DNA from: Campylobacterota bacterium | GTDB lineage: Bacteria > Bdellovibrionota > Bacteriovoracia > Bacteriovoracales > Bacteriovoracaceae | Assembly (NCBI GenBank): GCA_003650125.1 | Contig: QNFX01000001.1 | Coordinates: 62,001-126,000, forward strand | Direction of reading: 5' to 3' | Length of the DNA: 64,000 nt | In this document: piece after piece, positions 45,901 to 53,997 of the stretch | How positions within the stretch are numbered: position 1 is the first letter of the stretch | How the letters are laid out: each line of letters opens with the position of its first letter | Notes under the pieces: generated by a model | Databases searched by the model: none | Seen by the model: the letters and a program-made list of their open reading frames with translations, nothing else | Told to the model about the DNA's origin: nothing | Translations under genes and position numbers: made by a program

Positions 45901-47484
45901 GAGGCCTTAATGAGACCGCTTTGGGATCATAAAATAAAAAGAGTTTTAGCGCTGGCCGAAGCAATAGAGCTCAATGGCCTGCACGCTTTAAACAAAATTA
46001 AAGAAAAAAGTGAAGAGTCATATGAAAACATCAAAATTAGTATTCTTCACCTCATTATGGGATTTGGTGGCGAAGATCTTACCGAAACGGAAAAAAGAAT
46101 TGAAAATGAGTTTAAAGGTGAAGATAAGGACCTTATCGATGCTCTTATCCTTGTTTTAAAAACGGATGCTACCAATCATGAAAGGCCCTCCATTATAAAT
46201 GGTGAACACCAGGGAATGACTGTAATGGGAATGGCCGCCTCAACTGGCTGCAATACCGTTTATGGTTCTACCCATCCTTCTAACCCACACCTTTACCCTT
46301 GGATGAACTCACTTTTCCAAGATGGTGCTACGGTTGGTTGGCTTGTGGCCGAAAGCTTTATGATGGATCATGCTAGAAGATCTATTATCCCTGAGAGAAT
46401 CTCCAACATGATCTTAGATGGAATATCTGATTTTAACTCAGATAAATACTTAAAGTTGGCACACCTTGATGATTCGAATATGACCGATAAAGAGATTTTA
46501 GAACTCCCAAAAGTTTGGTGTATCGGAGGAGATGGTGCTTTTGGAGACATCGGATTTCAAAATGTCTCTAAGGTAGTCCTACAAAACAGACCAAATGTGC
46601 AACTTCTTATGCTTGATACCCAAGTGTATTCAAATACGGGGGGACAAAACTCTGATAGCTCCATCATGCCTGGTGGGTTTGATATGAACCAATACGGAAA
46701 ATACCATGAAGGAAAACTAACAGAAAGAAAAGAACTTGCACAAATTTTCACAAATGGACACGGTTCTCCTTATGTGGCCTGTGTCTCTATGGCCAATTCA
46801 GCAAAATATTTTAAGGCGGTTTTAGATGGACTTCTCTACCGAGGAACGGCCTTTATTCAATCCTTCACTTCTTGTCAGCCAGAGCATGGAGTCCCCGATG
46901 ATATGAGCCAAAAGCAAGCGCTAAGAATTCGAGATTCCAGGGGGGTTCCAGAGTTTACTTATAACCCTGCTTTGGGTGAAGCTGATTTTGAGGCCTTTGA
47001 TTTAAAATCTAATCCTCGCTATCAAAGAGACTGGCAAGTTAAAAAAGATGCTGACAAAAATGAATATGATTTTGATGTTGTCCAGTGGGCCTTCACAGAA
47101 GGAAGATTTAGAAAACATTTTTTCAAACTAAAACCAGAAGGTGAAAAAGTTTCTTTAAAAGAAATCCTATTAAGAATTACGCAAAATGATGTGACCCATA
47201 GAAGATATCTTGACCCCGGACATCGAAGTTTTACTCCCTTAAAAGGTGTCTATGTCGATATAGTTGATGGCAATGGCAAAAGAAAGAGAATGGGAATATC
47301 TCGACATTTAGTCCTCTTTTCTGTGGAAAGAAGAAAAAATTGGCGACGGCTTCAGTCAAAAATGGGTATCAAAAATAAAGATTACGAGACACAAAAGATA
47401 CTACTTAAAAAGATTGATGAGGGTGAAGAAAAACTCGCAGATATCTCCAAAGTGTACAAAAAAATACTCGCAGAAATGACTTAA
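42904..47484 (+). CDS. nifJ: Pyruvate:ferredoxin/flavodoxin oxidoreductase, extended form
   Basis: A 1526 aa enzyme that oxidises pyruvate (or a related 2-oxo acid) with CoA to acetyl-CoA, CO2 and low-potential electrons. In order: the N-terminal domain with FYPITPSTEMGEYFE, a transketolase-C-type domain, the gamma domain (IGGWGAITTGKNMAE), a ferredoxin domain with CTQCMACIDVCP (about residue 769) and CKGCAECVDACG (about residue 900), and the thiamine-diphosphate domain with GACAGCGEKS (about 982) and GDGAFGDIGFQNVSKV (about 1210). Classic forms have about 1170-1230 residues: the excess lies between the two clusters and inside the last domain. GAGGAG precedes the ATG. Confidence 0.9.
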   Translation: MKRPKYPGHRVTINGNQLVALTEARIADCGVFYPITPSTEMGEYFELSVSQGTQTVWGDQVKAIEAEGEHAAQGGATAISVTGKRVANFTSGQGIVYALEQYFHAPGKLSTMVLNVGARALTKHALNVHCGHDDIMSALNTGWTMLMAKDAQQAVDQSIISRKVAELTLTPVMNIQDGFLTTHLERTFRVPESELLRDYLGHPEDTIDCPTKGQKELFGKKRRRIPKMYSLNTPILLGSVQNQEHYMTGVIARRTEFVEDILSILERCYKEFAELTGREYGLISKYNCEKADTVFLTLGSSAENIEPAIDYIKEKHNDEIGIIHLNCIRPFPEKAIIEALKGKKNVIILERTDEPHAGSNPLARDVRTALSKALEKSYPDLPQIDEKDMPRIFEGVYGLGSRDFRPEHVLGAYEYVRGKISRQDGKKASDGSSFFYLGVNHDYAIISKDQPSLLPESAIAVRIHSIGGWGAITTGKNMAEILGNLAKVSKHKKSEDDPVIHISANPKYGSEKKGAPTNYFLVVARDRVRVNCDLHHVDVVLCCDPKIFTHTNPLFGLRPGGSFIWESNKSEKEVWERIPPKYRKQIIDNDIKIYTLNGFEIAKAATSNESLQTRMQGNSFLGAFFKVSPFLDDHGIDPKHYQETVQKQYEKKFGKFGEDVVASNMMVMEKGYSNIKEIKFGELGADDHSPLIGHILKPLNFDSTPTTTESSSCPVFSYDEYKEQFLTGDINNQKATALTSTGIMPSGTGAQMSKYVSRIKVPIIDPYKCTQCMACIDVCPDTALPNTAQSVDTILTKIFKGYVTDASDQKVLVGMVKEMSSTVRDGMNLAISEKNIVPFNTLLFKELESSGVKENTLTEIRSIIDDLPLGYGKARAIYQGIEKKNPGEGGLFTIFVSDLCKGCAECVDACGDHEALTMVEEDVDLRGKHLTASSFFDTLPRTPKKYLGLFDSDNIENSRAAILHNHLMIQDYYKSFASGDGACAGCGEKSVLRGVVTMTEALMRPLWDHKIKRVLALAEAIELNGLHALNKIKEKSEESYENIKISILHLIMGFGGEDLTETEKRIENEFKGEDKDLIDALILVLKTDATNHERPSIINGEHQGMTVMGMAASTGCNTVYGSTHPSNPHLYPWMNSLFQDGATVGWLVAESFMMDHARRSIIPERISNMILDGISDFNSDKYLKLAHLDDSNMTDKEILELPKVWCIGGDGAFGDIGFQNVSKVVLQNRPNVQLLMLDTQVYSNTGGQNSDSSIMPGGFDMNQYGKYHEGKLTERKELAQIFTNGHGSPYVACVSMANSAKYFKAVLDGLLYRGTAFIQSFTSCQPEHGVPDDMSQKQALRIRDSRGVPEFTYNPALGEADFEAFDLKSNPRYQRDWQVKKDADKNEYDFDVVQWAFTEGRFRKHFFKLKPEGEKVSLKEILLRITQNDVTHRRYLDPGHRSFTPLKGVYVDIVDGNGKRKRMGISRHLVLFSVERRKNWRRLQSKMGIKNKDYETQKILLKKIDEGEEKLADISKVYKKILAEMT

Positions 47485-47516
47485 ACCTCTCCCCCACTTA
47501 GGAGAGGTTTATTTTC
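47483..47516 (+). terminator. Intrinsic terminator after the PFOR gene
   Basis: AAACCTCTCC (47483-47492) pairs perfectly with GGAGAGGTTT (47501-47510) around an 8-base loop, followed by ATTTTCT. It also lies just behind the end of the convergent gene at 47516, so it may act in both directions. Confidence 0.85.
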
Positions 47517-48076
47517 TAGTACTGTGAGTATTGCTCACTACAAAAGTACCTGTTGTCACCTGCCTGTGCGTTCATGTTATTTCTCATATCAGCACAAAGG
47601 TCATACCCAGTATTACAAGCGTATTGTCCGAAACTCTCTACAACTTTATTGGTTTTTAAGTCCACTAGATAATAATTGCAGCTATCTTGATAACTATATC
47701 TGTGGAGATAACCATTGTTGCAATACCAAGAATATCCGTTGTTGTAGAAACTTCCATTATAGCAGTTATTGTTATATCTCACCCATCTATTCAAATAGAT
47801 GTACCTGTAGGGAAGCCAGTTATAAAATCCTCTATTTCCGTAAAATCTTCTACTTGTTCTGAATCCTCTGTAAGGTCTATGTCTGCTAGAACGATAGCGT
47901 CTTCCACCTCTTCCGCCTCCGCGATAACGGCGTCCACCACCTCGATATCCTCTGCCACGCCTTTTTTCCAGGTCTACACCTTCTTTATCAACTCCAGAGA
48001 CTAAGTCGGTATTTGCCGGAGTCGTAGGTGTGTACAAAAGGGCCAGTGTAAATAGTGAAGTTAATATTTTCTTCAT
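47516..48076 (-). CDS. Secreted Arg/Gly/Tyr-rich protein
   Basis: A 186 aa protein from the ATG at 48076 with a signal peptide (MKKILTSLFTLALLYTPTTPA). Residues 40-80 are an RGG-type tract (RRGRGYRGGGRRYRGGGRGG and following), and the rest is rich in Tyr and Asn, with six cysteines (NNCYNG, WYCNNG, DSCNYY, YACNTG, DLCADM, YFCSEQ). The composition suggests a structural or surface-binding protein, with disulfides in the C-terminal half. It lies on the opposite strand to the PFOR gene; no family is recognised. Confidence 0.7.
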   Translation of the reverse strand: MKKILTSLFTLALLYTPTTPANTDLVSGVDKEGVDLEKRRGRGYRGGGRRYRGGGRGGRRYRSSRHRPYRGFRTSRRFYGNRGFYNWLPYRYIYLNRWVRYNNNCYNGSFYNNGYSWYCNNGYLHRYSYQDSCNYYLVDLKTNKVVESFGQYACNTGYDLCADMRNNMNAQAGDNRYFCSEQYSQY

Positions 48077-48200
48077 GTTACTTTCCCTGTTAAATATTAT
48101 TATACGCCTGAATCGGTCGGTTAAGGGGCTTACATTAGAATTAAATAATAAAAATAGACACTTAGAAAAAATGGCCGTGGGGGAAATAAACAAAATTTAT

Positions 48201-48602
48201 TTAAGCAGCTACAGATATCTCGTCGTCAAAGCGTTGAACTGCTTTGATAGTGGCACTAAAGAGCATATGTTCGAGGTCACTTTTATCGATATAGGCCTGA
48301 ATTAAATCTAGATATTCTTCACTTAAAAAAGGAAGCTCTCCTTCTTTGCTAACTAAAATAACAGGATAAGCTCCACCTACATGATGAGATAGTTCTATCC
48401 CATTCATCTCTGGCATGATGACATCACTAATTATTGCATCTAGCTTATGATTACCGTTTTTCTTGAGCCATAGGACAGCTTCTTTTCCATTATTTGCATA
48501 GGAAACATCCACGCCTTTTTGCTCAAAGATTTGACCCATTTTTTTTAGATCAATTTCATCATCATCAACGATTAAAACTTTTTTTAAGGGAGTTTCTATC
48601 AT
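48201..48602 (-). CDS. Stand-alone CheY-like receiver protein
   Basis: A 133 aa single receiver domain: acidic pocket LIVDDDEIDLKK, phosphoacceptor in AIISDVIMPEMNGIEL, conserved Ser in LVSKEGEL, and Lys in YIDKSDL. No output domain. It would carry a phosphoryl signal to a partner protein; no kinase is next to it. The spacing to the secreted gene downstream (124 bases) is large, so it may be transcribed alone. Confidence 0.88.
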   Translation of the reverse strand: MIETPLKKVLIVDDDEIDLKKMGQIFEQKGVDVSYANNGKEAVLWLKKNGNHKLDAIISDVIMPEMNGIELSHHVGGAYPVILVSKEGELPFLSEEYLDLIQAYIDKSDLEHMLFSATIKAVQRFDDEISVAA

Positions 48603-48725
48603 GGCCTCCCTCCTTTGTTGTTGCTATTGACACATTATACCCCAATTTAAGGCCTTAAAACCTCTCTTTTTAAAGTCAAGAAATTCAGGATTTCTAACTC
48701 ATTAAAAAAAGGATAAACTTTAATT

Positions 48726-49898
48726 ATGCTGAATTTCTTTATTTTACTCATAACTCTAATTTTAATAATTCCAGCGATTACATACTTTATCGTCAGACTC
48801 TGGGAGCTCTATCAAGACAACCATCCTCCCAAATACTTGGCCCCCAGACCTCCAAGAGAATCATATAAATTTCTTAAGCTAAGAAAAGGGCCCAAACTAG
48901 GAACTAAATTATGGCTCAAAAAAATGGGAACTCTTGGTATAAAACTAAAAGATGAAAAAGTTAAGCAAATCTTATTTGTCCATGGAACTTTTGTAGGTAA
49001 TGACCCCTATGATATTATTCGTCTAGTAGAAGAGCTCATCCCTTTTATTCCATCATCAGTAAAAAAAGATATCGGGAACTGGTTTAGAAAAAAAATTAAA
49101 AACCTAAATAACCTTATTCTCAAAGACTCTGGACACTTTAGTGATGATTATATTGAAACACTAAAAAAAGTATTTCCCCGTGATATTAATATTTGTAATT
49201 TTGTCTGGTCATCAGGAAATCATCATATGGCGCGAATTCGGGGTACCTTAAAACTCATTAATACACTTATTAATTTGGATATAAAAAATCATGATCGAAT
49301 TTTACTCATAGGCCATAGTCATGGAGGCCAACTTTTTTCTCTCTTAAGTCTAATGCTTGGAGATTCCCAGCTTCGAAAAAGCATACTTTCACTTTTACCA
49401 GACCCTGAAGATGCTTTCTCCTATGAGCAAAAATTCAAACAAATAGTAAATATAAAGTTTGACTTTGTCACCATGGGAACACCACCGAGATATATCTGGG
49501 ACTTAAAGTCCAATCAAAGACTAGTTAATTTTTTAAATCATCGGGGAAATATCCCCATGGCGGGAAGAATATCAGGATTTCTTTTTACCAGAGATGGCGA
49601 TTACCTTCAACAATACGGAGTCAGTGGCTCAGATACCTACTCAACCATGGGCCCAGACCGAAAAAAAAATAAAGAGCTCGAAAATATCTTGGGAATTGGG
49701 GCCAGTATCCCTGGTTGGCTTAAAGAAGTGAGAAGGAGAAAAAGAGTTCCTGATTTTGGTTTCAGCCTACTAATTAATTACAAAGACCAAAGTATTTTCC
49801 CTAATTTCATAAACTCTCATTTGGGTCATGGAATCTATACAAGAAAAAAGATGATGTTTTTTACTTTCTTTCAAATAAATAAGAATCTTTATCCTTAA
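48726..49898 (+). CDS. Membrane-anchored alpha/beta hydrolase-like protein
   Basis: A 390 aa protein with an N-terminal helix (residues 2-25) and a soluble hydrolase fold. The nucleophile elbow is LLIGHSHGGQLFS, and ILFVHGTFVGNDP gives the oxyanion loop. Other catalytic residues cannot be assigned with confidence (HLGHGIY near the C-terminus holds two candidate histidines). It is probably anchored to the inner membrane with the catalytic part on either side. No family function. Converges on lgt with four bases of overlap. Confidence 0.7.
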   Translation: MLNFFILLITLILIIPAITYFIVRLWELYQDNHPPKYLAPRPPRESYKFLKLRKGPKLGTKLWLKKMGTLGIKLKDEKVKQILFVHGTFVGNDPYDIIRLVEELIPFIPSSVKKDIGNWFRKKIKNLNNLILKDSGHFSDDYIETLKKVFPRDINICNFVWSSGNHHMARIRGTLKLINTLINLDIKNHDRILLIGHSHGGQLFSLLSLMLGDSQLRKSILSLLPDPEDAFSYEQKFKQIVNIKFDFVTMGTPPRYIWDLKSNQRLVNFLNHRGNIPMAGRISGFLFTRDGDYLQQYGVSGSDTYSTMGPDRKKNKELENILGIGASIPGWLKEVRRRKRVPDFGFSLLINYKDQSIFPNFINSHLGHGIYTRKKMMFFTFFQINKNLYP

Positions 49899-50968
49899 TG
49901 AATTTTCTTTCTATTTAAATAAATTAGTACAATCACCCCTAAAGCAATAAAGGGGATACTTAAATACTGTCCCATAAGCAAAAAGGAGTCATTTGCGATA
50001 GACTGACTTTGCTTTACCTTAAAATATTCCATTACAAACCTGGCGGAAGCAAAAAGGATATTAGCAATAGCGAAATAGGAACCTGCCTTAAGAGAATCTC
50101 GTTTTTTATTCCATATCAAAAACATAACCAAGCATAAAGAAAAGTAAGAAAGAGATTCATAGAGTTGAACAGGATGCCTAGCAACTGCAGATAATCCTCC
50201 GGCCGGGTTTCCAAAGATTACGGCCCAGGGAACATCAGTAGCGTGGCCAATAATTTCTTGATTGAAAAAATTCCCGATTCTAATCATTCCCAGTGCCAGA
50301 CCTATGGTTATCGTGATGCAATCAAGAATCCTCCAAAAAGAAAAACCAGGGATTACTTTTTTTACTTTCCGATAAAATAAATACCAAGCAAGGAATATAC
50401 CTATGATCCCCCCATGACTGGCCAGTCCCCCTTCATGAAGCATAGGAATTTCGAGAAGGTGGTTTTTATAATAAGGCCAATCGTAAAAAAACACATGAAA
50501 AAGCCTAGAACCGATAAGAGAACAAACTACACTTAACATTAAAACATGATTAACTAAGTCCTTGGTAATTTCATAAACTGAGGCCGGAGAGCCCTTTAAA
50601 TGTTGATCAAGAATGGGGATATTTCTTTCCGGATTATCACTTATGAATTTATTTAAATGAACTTTAATAGATTTTTTAAGTGAATCAGGGATTATCTTAC
50701 TCTTAAGTTTAGAAAAATTCTCCCTACCAATAACTTTTTTAACCACTTCATCCTTTTTGTGATCTTTAAAAAATTTAATGATTAATGGCCAATCTTTAAG
50801 ATTATTAAAGTTGAACTTAAAAAGAGGAATTGCCATGCGATAAAAGACATGATTGGTTAAAAAATAGCTAAAGAGAAATCCTAAAAAGAAACATAGACCA
50901 TAATAAGCAATGGGCCGATCTAAATAGGGAATAGTAAAAATAAACTTATCTGGATTCCAATTAATCAT
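49895..50968 (-). CDS. lgt: Prolipoprotein diacylglyceryl transferase with an insert
   Basis: A 357 aa integral membrane enzyme that transfers diacylglycerol from phosphatidylglycerol to the lipobox cysteine of prolipoproteins. Signature motifs: HEGGLASHGGIIGI, and GMIRIGNFFNQEIIGHATDVPWAV. Typical length is 260-300 aa: residues 48-132 are an extra charged region (LIIKFFKDHKKDEVVKKVIG and following) between helix 1 and helix 2. The window encodes lipoproteins (NosL, the YyaL-like protein) that need Lgt. Confidence 0.92.
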   Translation of the reverse strand: MINWNPDKFIFTIPYLDRPIAYYGLCFFLGFLFSYFLTNHVFYRMAIPLFKFNFNNLKDWPLIIKFFKDHKKDEVVKKVIGRENFSKLKSKIIPDSLKKSIKVHLNKFISDNPERNIPILDQHLKGSPASVYEITKDLVNHVLMLSVVCSLIGSRLFHVFFYDWPYYKNHLLEIPMLHEGGLASHGGIIGIFLAWYLFYRKVKKVIPGFSFWRILDCITITIGLALGMIRIGNFFNQEIIGHATDVPWAVIFGNPAGGLSAVARHPVQLYESLSYFSLCLVMFLIWNKKRDSLKAGSYFAIANILFASARFVMEYFKVKQSQSIANDSFLLMGQYLSIPFIALGVIVLIYLNRKKIH

Positions 50969-51001
50969 AATATTAATATTTTAAGGCAATATTTTATATA
51001 A

Positions 51002-52384
51002 TCAATAAGAAACTGATGGAAGCCAGGTAACAATTCCGGGAAAAAGAAATACTATGCCTAGGGCCAAAAGCTGAAGCATGACAAAAGGAATAACACCTTT
51101 ATAAATATGAATTAACTTCACTTCTTTTGGTGCAACCCCCTTTAAATAAAAGATCGCAAAACCCACCGGTGGAGTTAAAAAGCTTGTCTGCAAGGTTATG
51201 GCCACCAAAAGGGTAAACCAAATCAATGACCCATTTTCGAGTAAAGCAAGACTTGCGTTAGAGAACTCCATAGCACTTATAATAGGTGCCACTAGAGGGA
51301 GAATAATCAAGGTGATTTCAATCCAGTCGAGAAAAAACCCCAACACAAATACCATAAAGAGAATTGTTAAAATCACTCCATAATTACCAAAAGGAATTGC
51401 TGTTAAAAGCTTTTCTATAAACTCATCTCCTCCGAGTTCGCGAAGAACTAATGAAAAACAAGATGCTGCGATGAAGATGGCCATTATAAAAGCTGTAGTA
51501 TTCATCGTTTGGTAAAGAACTTCTTTAAGTATTTTTAGAGTGAGTTTTTTATTATAAGCAGCAAGAATGGTGGCACCGAGCGCTCCAATACCCGAGGCTT
51601 CGGTAGGTGTGGCAATTCCGGCAAAGATCGACCCAAGAACTGAAAGTATTAAAATTACCGGAGGCAGGACGGATTTAAAAACATCCCAGAGCACATCTAG
51701 AGAGAGGGGTTTTCTCTTTGGATGAAGAGGCGCCTTGTGGGGATGAAGGAGTCCAATTATTACAATGTAGAGAAAGTAGAGAATTGACAGGAGTATTCCC
51801 GGAAATACCGCACCCATAAATAGATCACCTACAGAAATTGATAGTTGATCGGCCATCACCACGAGCATAATAGAGGGGGGAATAAGAATACCTAAAGTTC
51901 CTGCGGAGCAAATTGTACCAACTGCAAGTTCTTTGGAGTATTTTTGCTCAAGCATAGAAGGAAGGGCGAGCATACCAAGTAGAACAACTGACGCTCCAAT
52001 GATTCCGGTTGAAGCTGCAAGGAGTACCCCAATAGCAGTTACAGTGATCGCAAGACCCCCGCGAAGCCTGCCAAAAAGATTTTGCATGGATAGCATTAAT
52101 TTTCTAGCAACATCAGAGCGATCAAGCATAAGCCCCATATAAATAAACATGGGAAGAGCAACTAAAACCCAATTGCTCATTATTTTAAAAAGCCGGTTAA
52201 CCATTAGTCCTAAAGTTAAAAAATCAAGGCCTGTGATAGTATCGAGGTATTGATCAGAGAGATACCCTACTCCCGTAAACAAAACTCCCGTGCCTGCCAG
52301 TACGTATGCCACGGGAATTCCCGTAAAGAGAAGGACAATGAAGGTCAAAAACATTATGATGACTAAATATTCGTTAACTTCCAC
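51002..52384 (-). CDS. TRAP transporter large membrane subunit (DctM)
   Basis: A 460 aa protein with about twelve helices and DctM motifs, e.g. ALPMFIYMGLMLDRSDVA, IIGASVVLLGMLALPSML, GTLGILIPPSIMLVV and TPTEASGIGALGATILA. It forms the Na+-driven channel of a TRAP transporter. Its start overlaps dctQ by 11 bases. The system is likely a TakP-type one for 2-oxo acids or lactate, judged by the binding protein. DctM is the last gene of the operon. Confidence 0.93.
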   Translation of the reverse strand: MEVNEYLVIIMFLTFIVLLFTGIPVAYVLAGTGVLFTGVGYLSDQYLDTITGLDFLTLGLMVNRLFKIMSNWVLVALPMFIYMGLMLDRSDVARKLMLSMQNLFGRLRGGLAITVTAIGVLLAASTGIIGASVVLLGMLALPSMLEQKYSKELAVGTICSAGTLGILIPPSIMLVVMADQLSISVGDLFMGAVFPGILLSILYFLYIVIIGLLHPHKAPLHPKRKPLSLDVLWDVFKSVLPPVILILSVLGSIFAGIATPTEASGIGALGATILAAYNKKLTLKILKEVLYQTMNTTAFIMAIFIAASCFSLVLRELGGDEFIEKLLTAIPFGNYGVILTILFMVFVLGFFLDWIEITLIILPLVAPIISAMEFSNASLALLENGSLIWFTLLVAITLQTSFLTPPVGFAIFYLKGVAPKEVKLIHIYKGVIPFVMLQLLALGIVFLFPGIVTWLPSVSY

Positions 52385-52853
52385 GTTTAATCACCTTAAT
52401 ATTTTTTAAAACATTTAAAAAACCTGATAATAAAAAGAGGATCATAGATATTGGCATAAATGATTTTATGACCCATCTATAGGACAGACCTGCGGGAGAG
52501 ATAGATCTCTCCATGCGAGAAAAGGAATCTCCAACAAAATCTAGAGAATGGTAAAAAACGATTAATAAAAATGGAAATAATAAAAAAATATATCCAAAGA
52601 TTTCAATTATAGCGTTAGTTTTACGAGAAAAATGATGAGAAATCACATCAACTTTAACATGAGCGCGATTAAGTTCAGCAAATGAAAGTCCGGTAAGTAT
52701 TAATATTGCAAAAAAATGCCACTGAAGTTCTTCTAGCCCAACCATGCCTTGATTAAGGCCATAGCGTAGGAGCACTTGTATGATAATGGTGCCCATTAAA
52801 AGAAATGAACTCCAGGAAAATACCTTTAATATCCTTTTTAAGACTTTTTCCAT
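52374..52853 (-). CDS. TRAP transporter small membrane subunit (DctQ)
   Basis: A 159 aa protein with four helices and the DctQ patterns RYGLNQGMVGLEELQWHFFA and LSFAELNRAHVKVDVI. It forms the membrane complex with DctM. There is no gap between the DctP stop and its start, and it overlaps DctM by 11 bases, so all three are made from one transcript. Confidence 0.9.
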   Translation of the reverse strand: MEKVLKRILKVFSWSSFLLMGTIIIQVLLRYGLNQGMVGLEELQWHFFAILILTGLSFAELNRAHVKVDVISHHFSRKTNAIIEIFGYIFLLFPFLLIVFYHSLDFVGDSFSRMERSISPAGLSYRWVIKSFMPISMILFLLSGFLNVLKNIKVIKRGS

Positions 52854-53906
52854 TTATTTTTCCATTCTAGGAAGAAAGGCGTGGTTTTTCCAAATTTCAT
52901 AATCTTTTCTAAAGCTGGAAAGGTCGGCATATACCTTTTTAAAAAAGGCATCTTTTTCAGATAATTCGTCGGCCACTTCATCCCATGCTTTTTTAAAAAT
53001 TTTAAGCATTTTAGAGTCCCATTTCATCAGGTGAACATTGTACTTATCCCTAAATCGTTTCATGGCAGAAAATTGTAATGCCTCCCCCTCAGCAATGGAT
53101 CTGGTAGTTGCATCATTACAGGCCATGGAAATTAGCGTCTGCTGCCATCGTTTCATCTTATTCCACTTATTTTTATTTATAAGTAACTCATAGATCGTCG
53201 CTTGCTGATGCCAACCAGGATAGTAGTTATATTTGGCGATTTTATAAAAACCAAGTTTTTCATCAATTGCGGGCATAGAATATTCTGTCGCATCAATTAC
53301 TTTTTTCTCTAAAGCGGGAAATATCTCTCCTCCAGGAATAAGAGATGGCGAGGCCTTAAGTTTTTTCAGCACTTCCCCTCCAAGTCCATAAAATCTAATC
53401 TTCAGGCCTTTTAGATCTTCTTTTGAATTAATTGGTTTAATAAACCAACCTGAGGTTTCAGGTGCCATCACCCCACAAGGGATCACCTTCACATTGTAAC
53501 CATTGCTGTCATACATCTCTTGATAAAGTTTTTCTCCATTACCAAACTTCATCCATGCCAGGTACTCTCCAACTTCAGGCCCAAAGGGAACTGAACTAAA
53601 AAGAGGGGCCGCGGTAATTTTTCCCTGCCAATAACCAGATACGGAATATCCTGCATCAACTTTCCCCGTCGAAACAGCATCTAAAATTTCAAAGGGAGGA
53701 ACAAGTTTTCCTGGCTCATATAATTTAATTATTATTTTTTTCTCGCTCGCTGCTTCAACTCTTTCTTTTACATACTTAATAGTAGTTCCAAGTCCGGGAA
53801 GATTTGAATTAAAAGCGATTGGTGTTTTGAGTAATAATTTTTTGCTTGCTAAGGCAAAACTCGGAGTCAACAATACTAAGGATAAAAAAAGGTTAATTTT
53901 TTTCAT
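52854..53906 (-). CDS. TRAP transporter solute-binding protein, TakP-like
   Basis: A 350 aa periplasmic protein with a signal peptide (MKKINLFLSLVLLTPSFALA). It resembles the alpha-keto-acid/lactate TRAP receptors: SGYWQGKITAAPLFSSVPFG, ETSGWFIKPINSKEDLKGLKIR (with the conserved arginine that holds the substrate carboxylate) and WQQTLISMACNDATTRS. Pyruvate or lactate import would suit the PFOR in this window; this is inference. Its 5' side faces the outer-membrane protein gene. Confidence 0.87.
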   Translation of the reverse strand: MKKINLFLSLVLLTPSFALASKKLLLKTPIAFNSNLPGLGTTIKYVKERVEAASEKKIIIKLYEPGKLVPPFEILDAVSTGKVDAGYSVSGYWQGKITAAPLFSSVPFGPEVGEYLAWMKFGNGEKLYQEMYDSNGYNVKVIPCGVMAPETSGWFIKPINSKEDLKGLKIRFYGLGGEVLKKLKASPSLIPGGEIFPALEKKVIDATEYSMPAIDEKLGFYKIAKYNYYPGWHQQATIYELLINKNKWNKMKRWQQTLISMACNDATTRSIAEGEALQFSAMKRFRDKYNVHLMKWDSKMLKIFKKAWDEVADELSEKDAFFKKVYADLSSFRKDYEIWKNHAFLPRMEK

Positions 53907-53954
53907 TAGGTAATCCTGGTGATTTTTTTCCCTTTTTTACTTTAAACGATGCCA

Positions 53955-53974
53955 AGGAGCAAGAAAGAGCTCCT
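53955..53974 (+). other. Small hairpin in the leader of the barrel gene
   Basis: AGGAGC (53955-53960) and GCTCCT (53969-53974) form a 6-bp stem with an 8-base loop, 24 bases before the start of the outer-membrane protein gene. It may affect translation or be chance. Confidence 0.3.
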
Positions 53975-53997
53975 GACTAAATGCAAAAGAGTCGCGA

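Noticed and set aside
47524-48004. Plus-strand open frames opposite the RGG-rich gene
   Set aside because: Shadows of the biased codons of the minus-strand gene; no ribosome site or signal.
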